A DNA stretch of 64,000 nt from positions 2,743,086 through 2,807,085 of the forward strand of contig CM029381.1 of the NCBI GenBank assembly GCA_017165825.1. The letters run 5' to 3'. The position numbers and the translations under genes are program-made. A model generated the notes under the pieces. It saw only the letters and a program-made list of their open reading frames with translations, ran no database searches and was not told where the DNA came from. Position 1 is the first letter of the stretch. Every line of letters starts with the position of its first letter. Source of the stretch: Hepsetus odoe (Eukaryota > Chordata > Actinopteri > Characiformes > Hepsetidae). Positions 21,489 to 33,621 of this stretch are shown here, piece after piece.

Positions 21489-21637
21489 GTAACACAGTAC
21501 ACAGTGAACTACAATGATCCAGAGCCCAGGGAGCATTGATTGGGGACGGTACCATGATTAAGAGTACCTCAGGGCAACCTAGTGGTTGAGACTGTTATTG
21601 GGGCCTTTTTCATAACCACTTAGCCATCACTGTCCCA
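21489..21637 (-). mobile_element. tRNA-derived SINE (family A) fragment
   Basis: Shortened copy directly behind the previous one, with GGGAGCA-TTGATTGGGGACGGT and CTCAGGGCAACCTAGTGGTT. Internally deleted. Confidence 0.5.
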
Positions 21638-21770
21638 CTACATTAAGAACCATCAATATCTGACCGTACGTTGTTGACCATGTCCAGAAATGATGTTGAC
21701 TGCTCAGGACTGGGACGGACGATCACACCATGGAAACGTGTTCTATGCTCAGACAACTCAGTGTTTCACA

Positions 21771-21960
21771 AGGGGTGGTGGTGGTCTAGTGGTAGCATAC
21801 TTGTCTATGGATTTATGGATCAAGAGGTCCCAGGTTCGACTCCCACTACTGGGTTGCTGAGCAAGACCCTGAACCCTGAGTGTCTCCAGGGGGACCGTCC
21901 CTGTGAGGAGGATGTAGAAGTCGCTCTGGATCAGAGCGTCTGCTAAATGCATTAAATGTT
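21771..21960 (+). mobile_element. tRNA-derived SINE (family B)
   Basis: Begins GGGGTGGTGGTGGTCTAGTGG (A box), followed by CCCAGGTTCGACTCCC (B box), and ends CTGGATCAGAGCGTCTGCTA then AATGCATTAAATG. This tail (AGAGCGTCTGCTAAATG) is common to many fish SINEs. Confidence 0.75.
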
Positions 21961-22129
21961 TCATATCTTTTTTTGTGTGCTCTGGACCAAGATGTAAAGA
22001 ACCATTCAGACTATTAACAGCAACACTTCCATTGGTTAAGGTCTTTCATGGGTTCAGGGTGTTTGCAATGGAGAGAGAAAAAAAAAAACCCAGAAAAAAC
22101 ACACCTTTGACGTTGGAGATGTGTGAAGC

Positions 22130-22390
22130 AAATGTGAAAGTGATTTCACATTCAGAAATCTGTAACTGTGAAACACAGCACATAGTGAAACACAACGAAA
22201 TGCAGCCTCTGCATTTTCAAACACATGCAGCAGGGAGCAACCATGTCCAGCGCCCGGGGAGCAGTGATGGGGACAGTACCTTGCTCAAGGGTACCTCAGG
22301 GCAACATACGGGCCTGGGATTCGAACTCACAGCCATCTGATCCTGGGGCCACAAATATTGGGGACCCCAAATATTAGGCCACCGCTGCCC
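22130..22390 (-). mobile_element. tRNA-derived SINE (family A)
   Basis: Near full length on the minus strand. The usual CTAACCACTAGG region of the head is altered. Confidence 0.7.
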
Positions 22391-22518
22391 TATGGATGAT
22401 AACCTTGTAGGCAGAAATACAAACATAACACAAGCTGATAGAAACAGATCTGAAAGGCGTTTAAAAAATGACAGTACATTCATTAGAAGTTCTGTTCCCT
22501 CATAACTTGAACCTTAGT

Positions 22519-22521
22519 TTG

Positions 22522-22557
<36 letters not shown>
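22519..22557. repeat. (TTTA)n microsatellite
   Basis: Nine TTTA tetranucleotides. The 22560-23420 stretch beyond it is AT-rich with no gene seen. Confidence 0.9.
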
Positions 22558-22559
<2 letters not shown>

Positions 22560-23420
22560 AAGCTAGTGGAGTCTGGCTTTAATTTGTGTTTTTATGTCTC
22601 CCCCTACTGGCTGTTTGGCAAATTGCATATATATTTATTGTAACCACAAGATGGCAGTGTTGTGTAGACAAAGAAATGGTTTTTACTGCCGGTTAATAAT
22701 TTGAAAGGGTTGCAGGATCCATAAACAGCACAATTTTTCCATTATATTTTCATTATAGTCACCAGTGTTTGCTATAAATACTTAATGTTTAAATTTACTG
22801 CCACTATTAAAACAGTTAAGTACCTTCACCTTTTGCTTTAAAGTCAGTAAACCAATTATATCTCCAGATTCTTTTTGAAGTAAACACACACATATCCGCA
22901 CAACATCAGAAGCTGCATTCGTGAGCTACTTCCCATTTAGTGGTCCTAAATATAGCTCATAATCGCTTAGCAACTTGCACAAATGCAGACGTTCATCTTT
23001 GTAAACCACAGTTTTAACCGAGAAGTGAAACATGGAGGCCCTGAACTTCCTCTGTTCCAGCGCAATTACAATGCCATGCTTAAAGAAAATTCCCCCTGAA
23101 CAGTCAAACAGTCAAGGCGTCTAGTGAGTAAAGGTTGTTTCTGGTAGTTTAATGCAAAAAAAATTGATTTATGAAAACCTCTATTTCAGCATCCTCTATT
23201 TCCATCCTTCTCCCAGTGTATGCAACATCTCTCCCGCTAATGTACTCGTTCCCAATCCTGTTCATCCTCGTCACTCGCAACACAAATCTCACCCCCTGCT
23301 CCACCACCTGTCTTTTCAACAGCCTCCATCTCCAACCTGCATAACATAGCTGGTCTCAGTACCATCTTGTGAATCTAATACAACTGTCTAGTTGAGTAAC
23401 CTTACTACTCATAACTATAG

Positions 23421-23835
23421 ATGTTCCTGTTTAGGGATCGCCACAGCAGATCATCAACTTCCATTTCTTATGGTTCTCTGCATCTTCTTCTCCTTTGGCC
23501 AACAGTTTCCACCAGCACCCTGTAGACTAACAGTACTGGTGGTGGTTGTTGTTAACCCGGGCCTCGACTGATCTGGTATGGAAGTCTGTTTCGTTGTCTG
23601 CCCATAGATTTGGCAAAAGTTTTACACCGGATGCCCTTCCTGACGCAACCCTCCCCATTTATCCAGGCTTTGGACCGGCACGAAGAATTTTGACTGTGGG
23701 AGGAATCCAGAGCTCCCAGAGGATCCACCCAGACACAAGGAGGACATGCAAACTACACACAGAAAGGGCCCAGGAATCGAACCCAGGAACTTCTCATCAT
23801 GAGGCGACAGTGGTAACCCCTGATTACCCAAGACA
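23421..23835 (-). repeat. Dispersed fish repeat (non-LTR type)
   Basis: Contains GGATGCCCTTCCTGACGCAA, GGACATGCAAACTACACACA and GAATCGAACCCAGGAAC. These words recur in many fish genomes at the ends of non-LTR elements. A related piece lies at 26925-27215. Family not determined. Confidence 0.45.
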
Positions 23836-23845
23836 TCAAAGGGGA

Positions 23846-24051
23846 TTTACATTTACATTTACGGCATTTAGCAGACGCTCTTATCCAGAGCGACTTCCAT
23901 GTCCTAATTACAGGGACAGTGAAGCAACTCAGGGTTAAGGGTCTTGCTCAGGGACCCAGTGGTGGTAGTGCTAGAGGAGGGATTCGAACCTGGGACCTCT
24001 TGAGCCATAGGTCTATAGGCAAGTATCCTACCACTAGACCACCAACACCCC
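23846..24051 (-). mobile_element. tRNA-derived SINE (family B), full length
   Basis: Minus strand: GGGGTGTTGGTGGTCTAGTG, then CCCAGGTTCGAATCCC, ending AAGAGCGTCTGCTAAATGCC and ATGTAAATGTAAAT. The best copy of this family in the window. Confidence 0.8.
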
Positions 24052-24059
24052 GCATTTAT

Positions 24060-25250
24060 GTAATATGATGAGTACTTTCGGAACAAGTGACAGGAACATC
24101 ATAAATAATATATTGTAATTGTTCAATCAAGCACTAAAGGTCACAAGCTTCCACAAATAACGTTGCAGCATTAGATCGCCATGAAGTTACACAAGATCGA
24201 CTCAAATATTTAAACGTTCTACTAAAAAAGGAAAAAAATAAAGCAACACCTTTCTGTAATTAATGGCACCACAAAACTGTGGCAACATCCAGTTAAGCTC
24301 AGCCTTCTCAGATTTATCTGAGCGTGGTTTTGTTCAGTCAGTCTGTGAAGAGTTTTGCTTCTCTTTTTGTCAGTTGTGTTCTGTTAAAGTTCGGGCAACT
24401 ACCGATTACAGACTGTTGTCAGAACAATTTGATTGGATTGTCTCTAGATTCTAGAAGAATCCATTATTTTCTTTTCATTTCTGTTCTTAATTCTAAATCC
24501 TTTAGAGTTTTTTTTTTAGCATCATAGCAGAAGAGTTCTATACAGGTATATTATTTTTCTCTCACTAAATGTCTTAAGTGGCAAATATATCTTTCAGTCG
24601 AAGTCATCAATCCTCCAGCTGCTTATTTCCTTGACATATTTCCCAGCTTGTCACCCGACGCTGCAGATATATTAACCCTTTACTCAGGTTTCAGTTAATT
24701 ACTCAGTTTTAAAGGCCTCCCTTGTCTGTTGTTTACAAAGCCCTTTGTGGTGTGTTTCAGTCCAACCAGACACAAGCCGGTCAGTCAGTGGGGAAACAAA
24801 GAGCTGAGCTGGAGCGTTTTTGTCCAGTGAGGAGGTTGTGTCGGGAGGGGGTCTTCCTCGGGAACGGCATTCCGTTGGCCGGCGCTCCATAGCAACACAT
24901 TCCACCTATGACAAAAAGGCTAGAACGAGCTTTTCAATGAGGGACGCGGAGCAGAAAGCCACGGCAGCATGAAGGGTGTGACGGCAGGTCAGGGGGTGTA
25001 GGGAGTGTGTTTTGAGGAAGGAGGGGAGGAGGCTCTGAAATCACTAGGCAGATTTTGGGCGAAGCAACAAGCTAGTTGTCCACCTTCCCAACTTACTTTC
25101 CGAGGATCTTGTTTCAATGATGGAAGAGGTGCTTCAGCTTCAGCACTTGAAGCGAATGAAGGAGCTTAACAGCATGTTTTCAAGGAACATTTTCATAAAT
25201 GGTTCAGCGAACAAGTGGTTCTGAAGTATCCAAACATCGCAAGTAAAGAG
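24060..25250. other. No gene found
   Basis: Unique-looking intergenic DNA. Short frames (for example 24263-24454 and 24699-24905) have no recognisable domain or exon borders. Confidence 0.4.
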
Positions 25251-25254
25251 GATT

Positions 25255-25500
25255 GTTGTTTTAGTGCAGAGTGCCTAAAGATACAAAGCTCTAGATAAAG
25301 GGGTTCCACCCACTTAGTATTCAGCATCAGCAGTAAACTAATCACCTGATCATCTGGAATCATCTGCACCTGCTTCTTCACTGCTGCATGTCTTAAGACG
25401 CTTTGTTCTGCTTGAAGGTTCAGACGTAGATCACTGTGCGGATTAACCAACACAAAACTATCAAACTGCTCAGGTACAGAGACTGGACTGAAAAATTACT
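25255..25500 (-). repeat. Unclassified dispersed element, copy 3
   Basis: Inverted copy: CTTTGTTCTGCTTGAAGGTT, GATTAACCAACACAAAACTA and CTCAGGTACAGAGACTGGAC are complements of the plus copies. Only a remnant of the internal unit remains. Confidence 0.6.
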
Positions 25501-25800
25501 GTTCCTCAGTAATACATGAAAAATGCATGAAAGTCTGACTCTTTGGAATCAAAATATGAGATTGTCTTTTACAGTTCTGTGCATAAGTCTGGGGCCAACC
25601 TCATTTCTTAAAAGTTTCCACTACTTGTTAGCTAAATCAGCCTTGCATGTTTGGGAAAATCTTGTAAAGTTTAATAGGAGCCTTTTTTATGCTGCAAAAT
25701 ATATCACTATACTCGTACAAACCTAATGAAGGGTGTCATGTTGGCTAGGGTAGTGGTACGGGCTATGCAGTGCCATGACAGCAGTGACACTGTGGGACAT

Positions 25801-26014
25801 CAAGTGAAAGTGACTATTTTTCATTGTGAATACGCAGCACAGCACACAATACGTCGCAACAAAATGATTTCTTAACCTATACACTGTGCAGGAGTGGGCA
25901 GCCAGATCCATCACCCGGGCAGCAGTGATGGGGACGGTACCTTGCTCAAGGGTACCTCCGGGCCCAGAATCTTTCTGGGGCTTAGTCCCTAAACACTAGA
26001 GCACCACTGCACCC
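25801..26014 (-). mobile_element. tRNA-derived SINE (family A)
   Basis: Minus-strand copy with a complete tail and a shortened B-box region. Confidence 0.65.
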
Positions 26015-26924
26015 ATGATTGGAAACAACAAGCTGGCCTACTTGTTTTTTCACAGACCTACAAAAAAAAAAAAACAATTCTGCATACAGTGCTGGAAAAA
26101 TAATAATGTGCTTGTCACAAAGCTAATATTATCTCCAGAATATGAATCACAGAAACCATTCAAAGCTTCTGCTGGTTCCTTTTGTGTTTTTAGTGCTGTC
26201 TGATGATTAGTAATGCCACTTAGTGGACTGGTATCACCATGTAAAGGATCCTAAAGGTTTAGCAAGTGATTTCTAACAGCATTCTATGGTTTTCAGTTTG
26301 AAACTAAAGGTTTTCTACAAGAAAGCAATGATTTCTAATGCTAGCCACATGAAGCTAATAGATTTAGGTCCAAATGGTTTTAACGGTCTCGTTATAAATA
26401 ATAGCAAGTAAGACCCTAAATGAAGTGCATAATAAATAGCATGTAATACTGAGATCTTTACAGGATGAATCATTAATATCATGAGTTTATAGCAAGCAGC
26501 AAAGCGTCCTTTTTGTCGCAACGTGGCCAAAACCGCCATTTCCTTTGACAGGAATCTGACAACCAAAATAACCTACTAACCAACCAAACCACTCTTTTAC
26601 CCTTTGCTCACACTGCCGAGAAGAGTCAGTGTGGCCAGAAGTCATTAATTTCCAGTGGTTGCTGGCCTACAGTGAGAACGTTCTCTCACTTTAGTTCCCT
26701 TAACCTCCATGCCAGCATCGCAGCAGATGCTACTTGGTGGTCCACCGTGAAACGGTAGTTGCAGAAATTCTCTCCAAAATGTATTTTTGTTGCTCCCTAG
26801 ATGAATTAGGCTGGTTTCTTGGTTCATGTATCTTCTGCGATAAAGGAAAAGGCCTCCCTTTTAAAAATTTTAACACGTAAAGAATGTAGCAACACTCTAC
26901 ACTCTACTCTAAGGAAATACAACA

Positions 26925-27215
26925 CTCATTTTCTGATCCGCTTGTCCTGATTAGGGTCGTGGACAGTGCTGGAGCCTATTCCAGCTCTCACAGGGCGAAA
27001 GGCAGGGACATCCTGCACAGGTCCCCCAGTCCATCACTAGGTTGGCACACAAACACACTCACACACTCACATCTAGGGGACAATTTAGTATCTCCAGTCC
27101 ACCTGACGTGCAGGTCTTTAGGACTATGGCAGGAAACCGAAGCTCCTGGAGGAAACACACAGAGACAAATTTGGTAATCGAACTCAGGACCTTCCTGGTG
27201 TAAGGAGACACCGTT
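26925..27215 (+). repeat. Dispersed fish repeat (non-LTR type)
   Basis: Starts CACTCATTTTCTGATCCGCT, then GGAGCCTATTCCAGCTCTCA and CAGGGCGAAAGGCAGGG. The end is similar to the 23.4-kb repeat (AATCGAACTCAGGACCTTC). Confidence 0.5.
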
Positions 27216-27565
27216 CCAGAAATATAACAAATTCGCAAAACCATAACCTTGAAATCGTAAGGCCTGGAGAACGTCCCTTAACAGGACATGCAGTTGTCTC
27301 CATTTTGACAGCTAATCTGAAGAAGTAGCCTGTAGTCACTGTCCACTTATTGTCATTTTCATTTTTTGTTTTACACAAATTTAAAAGCCACCTTCCTTTT
27401 TACACAATGTCAGCATCTCCCAACAAACAGAACAGAAATGGTTGTCGAGTGCTTCAATATACATTTACGTTATAATGACTCTTGGAGGTTTTTACTTGGA
27501 CCACAGCAAGAATATGTTCTAAAAAAGAAGAAGCATCGTCAGAATTGATGAAAATGTATTTACAG

Positions 27566-27571
27566 TTTATT
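27566..27571 (-). terminator. prag1: Candidate distal polyadenylation signal of prag1
   Basis: AATAAA on the minus strand in a unique-looking stretch about 2.9 kb past the prag1 stop. A transcript ending here would have a long 3' UTR containing a SINE (28676-28890) and part of another repeat. A nearer hexamer inside that repeat (about 28351) is an alternative. Weakly supported. Confidence 0.3.
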
Positions 27572-28317
27572 GATGGATGCAGAGCAATCACACAGTACAT
27601 GGCAGGTTAATACAGGACATTAACGTTGGCATCATTTGTAAAGTTGCACCATCATTATAGCATCGAGTCAGGCTACACTTCTCCTCTTGCAGTCGCCGGC
27701 CTTTTTCTTTTTTTGCGAACTCACAGTTTGCGGCGCTAAACACACAGCAGGCAATACGACCAAAACTGCTTCTGATTAAAAAAAAAAAAACTAAATTAAC
27801 AAATAAAGGCATTCCAGTGAACAGAGCGAATGGGCTCATATGAACAAATCGCTATTAAGACCTGCTTGAGCAGCCAAAGTTTATTCAAGTTAAAAATTAA
27901 AAATAAAAAAAAATCTTTTGGTGAAATTCCAGTTTCACACCAGCTCTTCTCTGAGACAAAACTGGATTTACTTTTTTTTTTTTACAATTACATCAGGGTT
28001 TGGCACTCCCTTCCCCTGCACTCTGAATATTGATCAATAAACAATAATTTATAAGTAACAGATCACTTTTTCACCAAAAAAGTACAGGCTAGAAAAGAGA
28101 GAAAGTGAGTTAAATTGCTTTATGACAAAAACAAGGTAACCCTCTACTGTAGTGTAGCGCTCTTAAGGTGACATAACATCTGCGCAAGCCTTTTTTGACG
28201 AATTACGTTAACCTACATAAACTTTTATACGGCCTCAACAAGTGCCAAATGTGCAAAAGTCTTGATCTACCCTCATTCCTTCATACTTTTACTTTTGCTT
28301 CTTCTATTGTTCAGTGT

Positions 28318-28445
28318 ATTGAAGAACAGTTCTCCAGATCTTCCTGAAGGACAATGTTTTTATTTCTCATTTTCAGTACGGTCTCTGTACCTGAGCAGTT
28401 TGATTGGTTTTGTTGGTTAATCCAAACAGTGATCTACGTCTGGGT
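28318..28445 (+). repeat. Unclassified dispersed element, copy 4 (partial, one unit)
   Basis: One internal unit (GTTCTCCAGATCTTCCTGAA) plus the first part of the right side, ending at GTGATCTACGTCTGG. Confidence 0.6.
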
Positions 28446-28675
28446 GGGTTTTATGTCAGTCATCATAAAAAGGCTTATGTAGAGGTCATGTAGACTTGAG
28501 ACTCTATGGCAAAGTGTCAACCATGTGCCCAGTTTCCACCCTTTCACCAAACATAATTGGTGTCTGAAGTTTGCTAATGTAGCTAAGAAGAAATGGATCA
28601 TGGCTACATTCATCTTTTTTAAAGCTCCTTTTGCAAATTAGTTACTTTCGCTTTAAAGAATGACGTCAATAAACG

Positions 28676-28890
28676 ATGTCATTGTGAAACAGCGCACAAT
28701 TAAATTCAAGCTCTGCTTTTCACCCACACATACCGTGCAGCAGGGGGCAACTAGTTAAAGCTCCCGGGGAGCAGTGATGGGGACGGTACCTTGCTCAAGG
28801 GACCCCCAGGGAAACCTACTGGTCTGCAATTTGAACCCACTGCCTTCCGATTCTGGGGCCTAATCCCCAACCGCTAGGCCACCGTTGCCC
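28676..28890 (-). mobile_element. tRNA-derived SINE (family A)
   Basis: Minus-strand copy. The head is complete (GGGCAACGGTGGCCTAGCGG) and the tail is cut at ACAATGACATCG. Confidence 0.65.
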
Positions 28891-28899
28891 TAAAAACGG

Positions 28900-30458
28900 T
28901 ATCTGACTTAACTGTATCTTCACTGGTTTGCTTCTGGACCTGCAAGGACAAACAACCTCAAACATGGTCTTAGACTTGCTAACGTGGTTTTGGACACAGT
29001 GTGTCACACAGCTCAAGACAATTAGCAACTCTGGCCTTCTCGTTCACTGTGAAAGTAAACTTCAGACACCAAACCTGTCTAGATCAAGGAGGGGAAACGG
29101 TGTCAGCTCGATTTATCACTCAGCTTTTCCCTTAAGTATAACGGGGTTTATAGCAGGACATTTTCAATGAACTTCAACATCAGTGAGGTTAACGAAATCC
29201 ACATGTGCCTCCGACTTAAAAGGCAAATAAGATGTGCTAGTTTTTATGAGGAGAAACAGCCATGTATCCGGCTGTGTTTGCAGCCACTTTTCACATTTCT
29301 GCTTTCTCTCTTTGCATCGTGGCAGCGTCTTGCTGAGTCAGCTTGTGGGCTGGCTGTTTACAGCACACCCCACATGGTTTTCTCTGTCCGCTGTTCAATG
29401 CTCTTGGTGGAAACTGCCCCTAAAGGCAGTCTGCACCGGTGTCCACTTTCTCCCCTCGGTCGTGCCACTGCTTTCAAACCATAGACAGGAGGGTTGTTTT
29501 GCATCAGTTTACTGGTGTCCAATTTAGTCCCTGGAGATCTTCCACTCTGTAAAACTTCATCCTAATCCCTCCTCTAACATATCGCAACTAATGAGTCTTA
29601 CAACCAGGTCCACAACTCCGGCTCTGTATTCAGCGGACGGTTTCATGGTTTCCTTCCAAAGATTCAAAGGAGGAACCATTGATTGATTTAGCAAAAAACT
29701 GAGGAATAAATAAGCAAACAGCTCCTGCTCCGTTCAGCAGCGTGGAGGGCAGGTAGAAGCTTCAACAGGGAACTTGGACATTGTTATGGAGACTGAGTGA
29801 ATAAGGGCAATCTATGGTAGGACTCTTAGAACGCCTCATTGAGAGACCAAAGCGGAATATGAAAAGCATAAGGAATGCAGTCCTGGATGAAATGCTGAAA
29901 AGTATGTGAATACGTTGTTTTTTTTTGTCCATTGCTGTTGTGAAACTAAAGAATAAATAAGATGCAGATGCTGATGTTAGTCATGGATTTTGCTGAGTAT
30001 CGGTTTCACCGATTTAAGTCAGACCAGCGAGCTTTGTTGGACACCCTGTTTTTCATTTTTGACACCGACAGCTACTGGACAGACACAAGTGTTCAAAAGT
30101 GGAAAAACACGATGAAGATGGAGGTCACTTTTAATATGTTGTTGGCAGACTGCGTCACGTTTTCTGTTGCTGCTTCCAGGAAGTATTAGGACGTCTATTC
30201 AATACCAGTAACCTCAAGAAAAAGTGTGGAACTGCAACAGAGAAAACTGGTCATCAGTCCTCTTCCTGTTGACCTTCCTACAAAGCTGCGCTCCAACCCT
30301 GATCCAGTTAATCAAGGCCTTTAGAAGAGATTGACAAGTTGGATCAGGTGGAGTGGATTAGGGTTCAAGAACCCTACAGGAAGGTAGATTTCCGGGGGAG
30401 GAACGGTGACTTGTGTATACAGATTTAATACTTGCAAGCCTGTCCCATCGCAGAGTCC
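28900..30458 (-). other. prag1 3' side, no other gene seen
   Basis: About 1.5 kb beyond the prag1 stop without recognisable transposons. It is plausibly 3' UTR. Plus-strand frames at 29167-29527 and 29962-30189 have no recognisable domain. Confidence 0.35.
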
Positions 30459-31523
30459 TCAGTGTGATGCCTTAACTGCATACAGGAGCTCAGCAGTGTG
30501 GCACAAAGAAATTGGATGTGCGGAAGAAAAATACTGGCAGCACAACCAATCCTCCAGTTCGGCGTTTCTTTCGGGCTCCAGTGAGCGCTCTGCAAACTTC
30601 ATCATCAGCAGAGCTCTCTTCACGTCCAGCCAATTTAAGAGGCCATCGTGCTTAGGCTGCTCCAAACTTCCCAAGCGCCCCGTCTGCTGCTCCATGAGCT
30701 CCTTCCTCGGACCCCATAGAAGGCTCTGCAACCCACGCTTCGCCTCTTGGATGTGGATGCGCTTGATGGGGTCAGGTTGAAGCAGTAGCCGGGCCAGGCG
30801 CTGGAGCCCTGCTGAATAGATGGAGACGGCAGGAATCGCTGGCAAGTCCTCAGCCCGGTAATCCTGCTCACGAAGAGCAGGCGTCACCTCAAACGGATTA
30901 GACTGATGGAGCAGCTCATATATCAGGATACCCGTCTGGAACTCATCAAATTTGCGGTACTGCGCTGCGGAGACGATCTCTGGTGCCAGACGGGCATGGT
31001 CCCGGGGAGCAGAGTCCTCAGTGCTGGTTCCGCTGCGTTGCTTGGCTTTGGAGAAGTTGGTGATGAGGAGGCGGGGCAGACGCTGCTGCTGAGGATCAGC
31101 AGATGAGGGTGTTTCCAGGGCTGGTGTAGGGCGTCGATGGGGAACCAGCAGAAGGTTCTCCAGGCAGAGGTCACGGTGGGTCACACCATGGGTCTTCAGG
31201 TGCTCCAGGCCATTGCAGAGCTGCAGGAGTAGGAAGCACACCCGTCGCTCATAAACCTCTGGCTGTGCTCGATGGAATGACGCCCATTCTTTGACAAAGT
31301 CCGCTGCACTCTGCTGTGGCACCTCCTTGGTGATGACCACCACCCTTTCCTGCTCAGGAGGAGCAGAGGCTGGGGATTCCTCACCGGGCAGCATGCTCTG
31401 GGGAACACAGGCGATGAAGTGACCACAGTCCTGCTGTAGGTTGAAGTGTGGGGGGATGTTTTGCTGGGCGGTCAGGCCATATAGATGAGCCTGCTTAGCC
31501 TCAGGTGTCTGCCCTTTACAGAT
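30459..31523 (-). CDS. prag1: prag1 last coding exon, pseudokinase domain
   Basis: 1065 bases encoding residues 908-1261, from ICK to the stop TGA at 30461-30459. It contains HFNLQQDCGHF, RVVVITKEVP, RRVCFLLLQLCNGLEHLK, HRDLCLENLLL, ITNFSKAKQ (DFG lost), RLAPEIVSA (APE kept) and YRKFDEFQTGILIYELL. The tail reads LEDWLCCQYFSSAHP and then a C-terminus unlike the human one (ends AVKASH). The kinase fold is probably inactive, as known for the family, because the metal-binding Asp of DFG is Asn. Confidence 0.95.
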   Translation of the reverse strand: MCKGQTPEAKQAHLYGLTAQQNIPPHFNLQQDCGHFIACVPQSMLPGEESPASAPPEQERVVVITKEVPQQSAADFVKEWASFHRAQPEVYERRVCFLLLQLCNGLEHLKTHGVTHRDLCLENLLLVPHRRPTPALETPSSADPQQQRLPRLLITNFSKAKQRSGTSTEDSAPRDHARLAPEIVSAAQYRKFDEFQTGILIYELLHQSNPFEVTPALREQDYRAEDLPAIPAVSIYSAGLQRLARLLLQPDPIKRIHIQEAKRGLQSLLWGPRKELMEQQTGRLGSLEQPKHDGLLNWLDVKRALLMMKFAERSLEPERNAELEDWLCCQYFSSAHPISLCHTAELLYAVKASH

Positions 31524-32623
31524 CTATAAAGAGAGAAAGAGAACGGAGATGAAGAGGGAGGGAACAGAATAAGAAAATTGCTGGTTATGGTCCGGCTATG
31601 GAGCATGAAAATTGCTGGTTAGTATCCGCTCATCTTATCTGGCAGGAGACTGGAAGGAGAAAATGTGATGTTGGCCTAGTGTAGTCGCCCCAACGTCCAA
31701 CATGCCCAAAACACGTCTTGAACGACTAATACAAGTGTACAGGATGTTGGAGTAAAGAACATTTACTTTTATGGCATTTCACAGACACCCAAGAGTGACT
31801 TCCATTTCCTGATTACAGGGACAGTCCCCCTGGAGTAACTCTGGGTTCAGGGTTTTGTTCAGGACCCCAGGATGAGGGTTATAGTTTTTCATGGAACAAG
31901 ATTTCTGGAAAATGCAAGGGGACAGCCAGCCTACAGCCTTCCGGCAGCAACATATGATACATTTGTCAAAAAAAAGACATATATAGAAAAAGACATGTAT
32001 AATGAATGGACTTCTAGGGCTTTGGAGGAACATACAATCATCACATGACCAAGAACCCATGCAAACCAATAAAATTTTGGGAAAATTGAAGCTTGTTCCC
32101 TTTGGAAAATGTGAACTTTGCTTGCAAAAAAAACAAAACGTGCATCATTTTTAAAACTCCATCATATAGCTAAACATTAGAGATGATGATCTGGTCCTGC
32201 AAGAAGGAATGTCCACATATTTATTGTGCACCTACAGGTTTTGGTGGCTGGTTTATTGCTATTCGACGCTGCGGAGTGTTTGGATCCGATGAACACACCC
32301 CAAGAGCTTGTTCCAAGTGATCACCACGGATACAGGCTACGTGACATCGCTATTAGATCAGTATTAGTGACCCAGTGGCCAAATCCTGTCTGCATGCATG
32401 TCTCTCACGCAATCCCTCTGCACTGAGCTGATGATGCTGCAGAATATATAAAAACACCCCGACTGCTGGACTGACACACATGCATGCACACACACACACA
32501 CACATGGACGAACACAAAACACACCCCGAGTAGTGATTAATTTGGCCTGTGCTGTTTGTTGTGGGCTGATTAATGGTCTGAGATTTGTGGAGTTAGTTGC
32601 TTTGATGACAGGTGCCTGTCTGC

Positions 32624-32661
<38 letters not shown>

Positions 32662-32695
32662 GTGCGTGTGCGTGTGCGTGTGTGCGTGTGCGTGT

Positions 32696-32747
<52 letters not shown>

Positions 32748-33570
32748 TGTCCTAAAGTGTTAGGCATTCCGAGCTCAGCAACAGTTTAGATCCACGCTAT
32801 CAAGAGTTTAGCACTGCCCACTCTGTCAACAACAGTTTAGCTCCACCCTATCATCAGTTTTGGCCCGCCCACTCAGGCAGCAACAGTTTAGCTCCACCCT
32901 ATCAAGAGTTTAGCCCTGCTCACTCTCTCAGTAAGTTGAATCCTGCTCTATTGACAGTTTAGCCCTGCCCACTGTCAACAACAGTTTAGCCCCGCCCTGT
33001 CGAGAGTTTAGCCCTGCCCACTTAATCAACAATGGTTCAACCCCGCCCTATCCTCAGGTTAGACCTGCCCTTTACGTCAACAATAGTTTATCTCAGCCCA
33101 CTCAGTCAACAACGGTTCAGCCACGCCCTATTGACAGTTTAACTCTACTCTCAACAGTGGTTTAGCCCTGGCTATGTAGCCTTTGATAACTGTATCCCAC
33201 TTTTTCAGCCTAAAGCCCTTTAGCCACACCCACATAGGCTAAAGTCCTACCCATTCATTTTACATCACTTAAGCTGTGCCCATACAGCTAACAACTACTC
33301 ACCGCCATTTTAGCCCCTCCCAGTTTAACCCATTCATCCATTTTTGCAATAATATAGACCGGCCTCTTCGCCTAGTCTAGCCAGTTTGCAGCAGTTAGAT
33401 CCCAGTCTAGCTGAAGTGATGCAAAGTGTTGTTACTGCAGACAGTGAAAGATGAGGAAAAGCTCTGAACGTTGCAGTTGGGACGCAAATGCATCATTACA
33501 GCCTCCCAAACGATCTACACAAAGGGGTGGCTCAGGTTTATGGGAAACAGAGATGGAAGAATGAAAATGA

Positions 33571-33621
<51 letters not shown>

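Noticed and set aside
29167..29527. Overlapping plus-strand frames of about 100 codons as a gene
   Set aside because: No domain, no splice support, opposite to the probable prag1 3' UTR.
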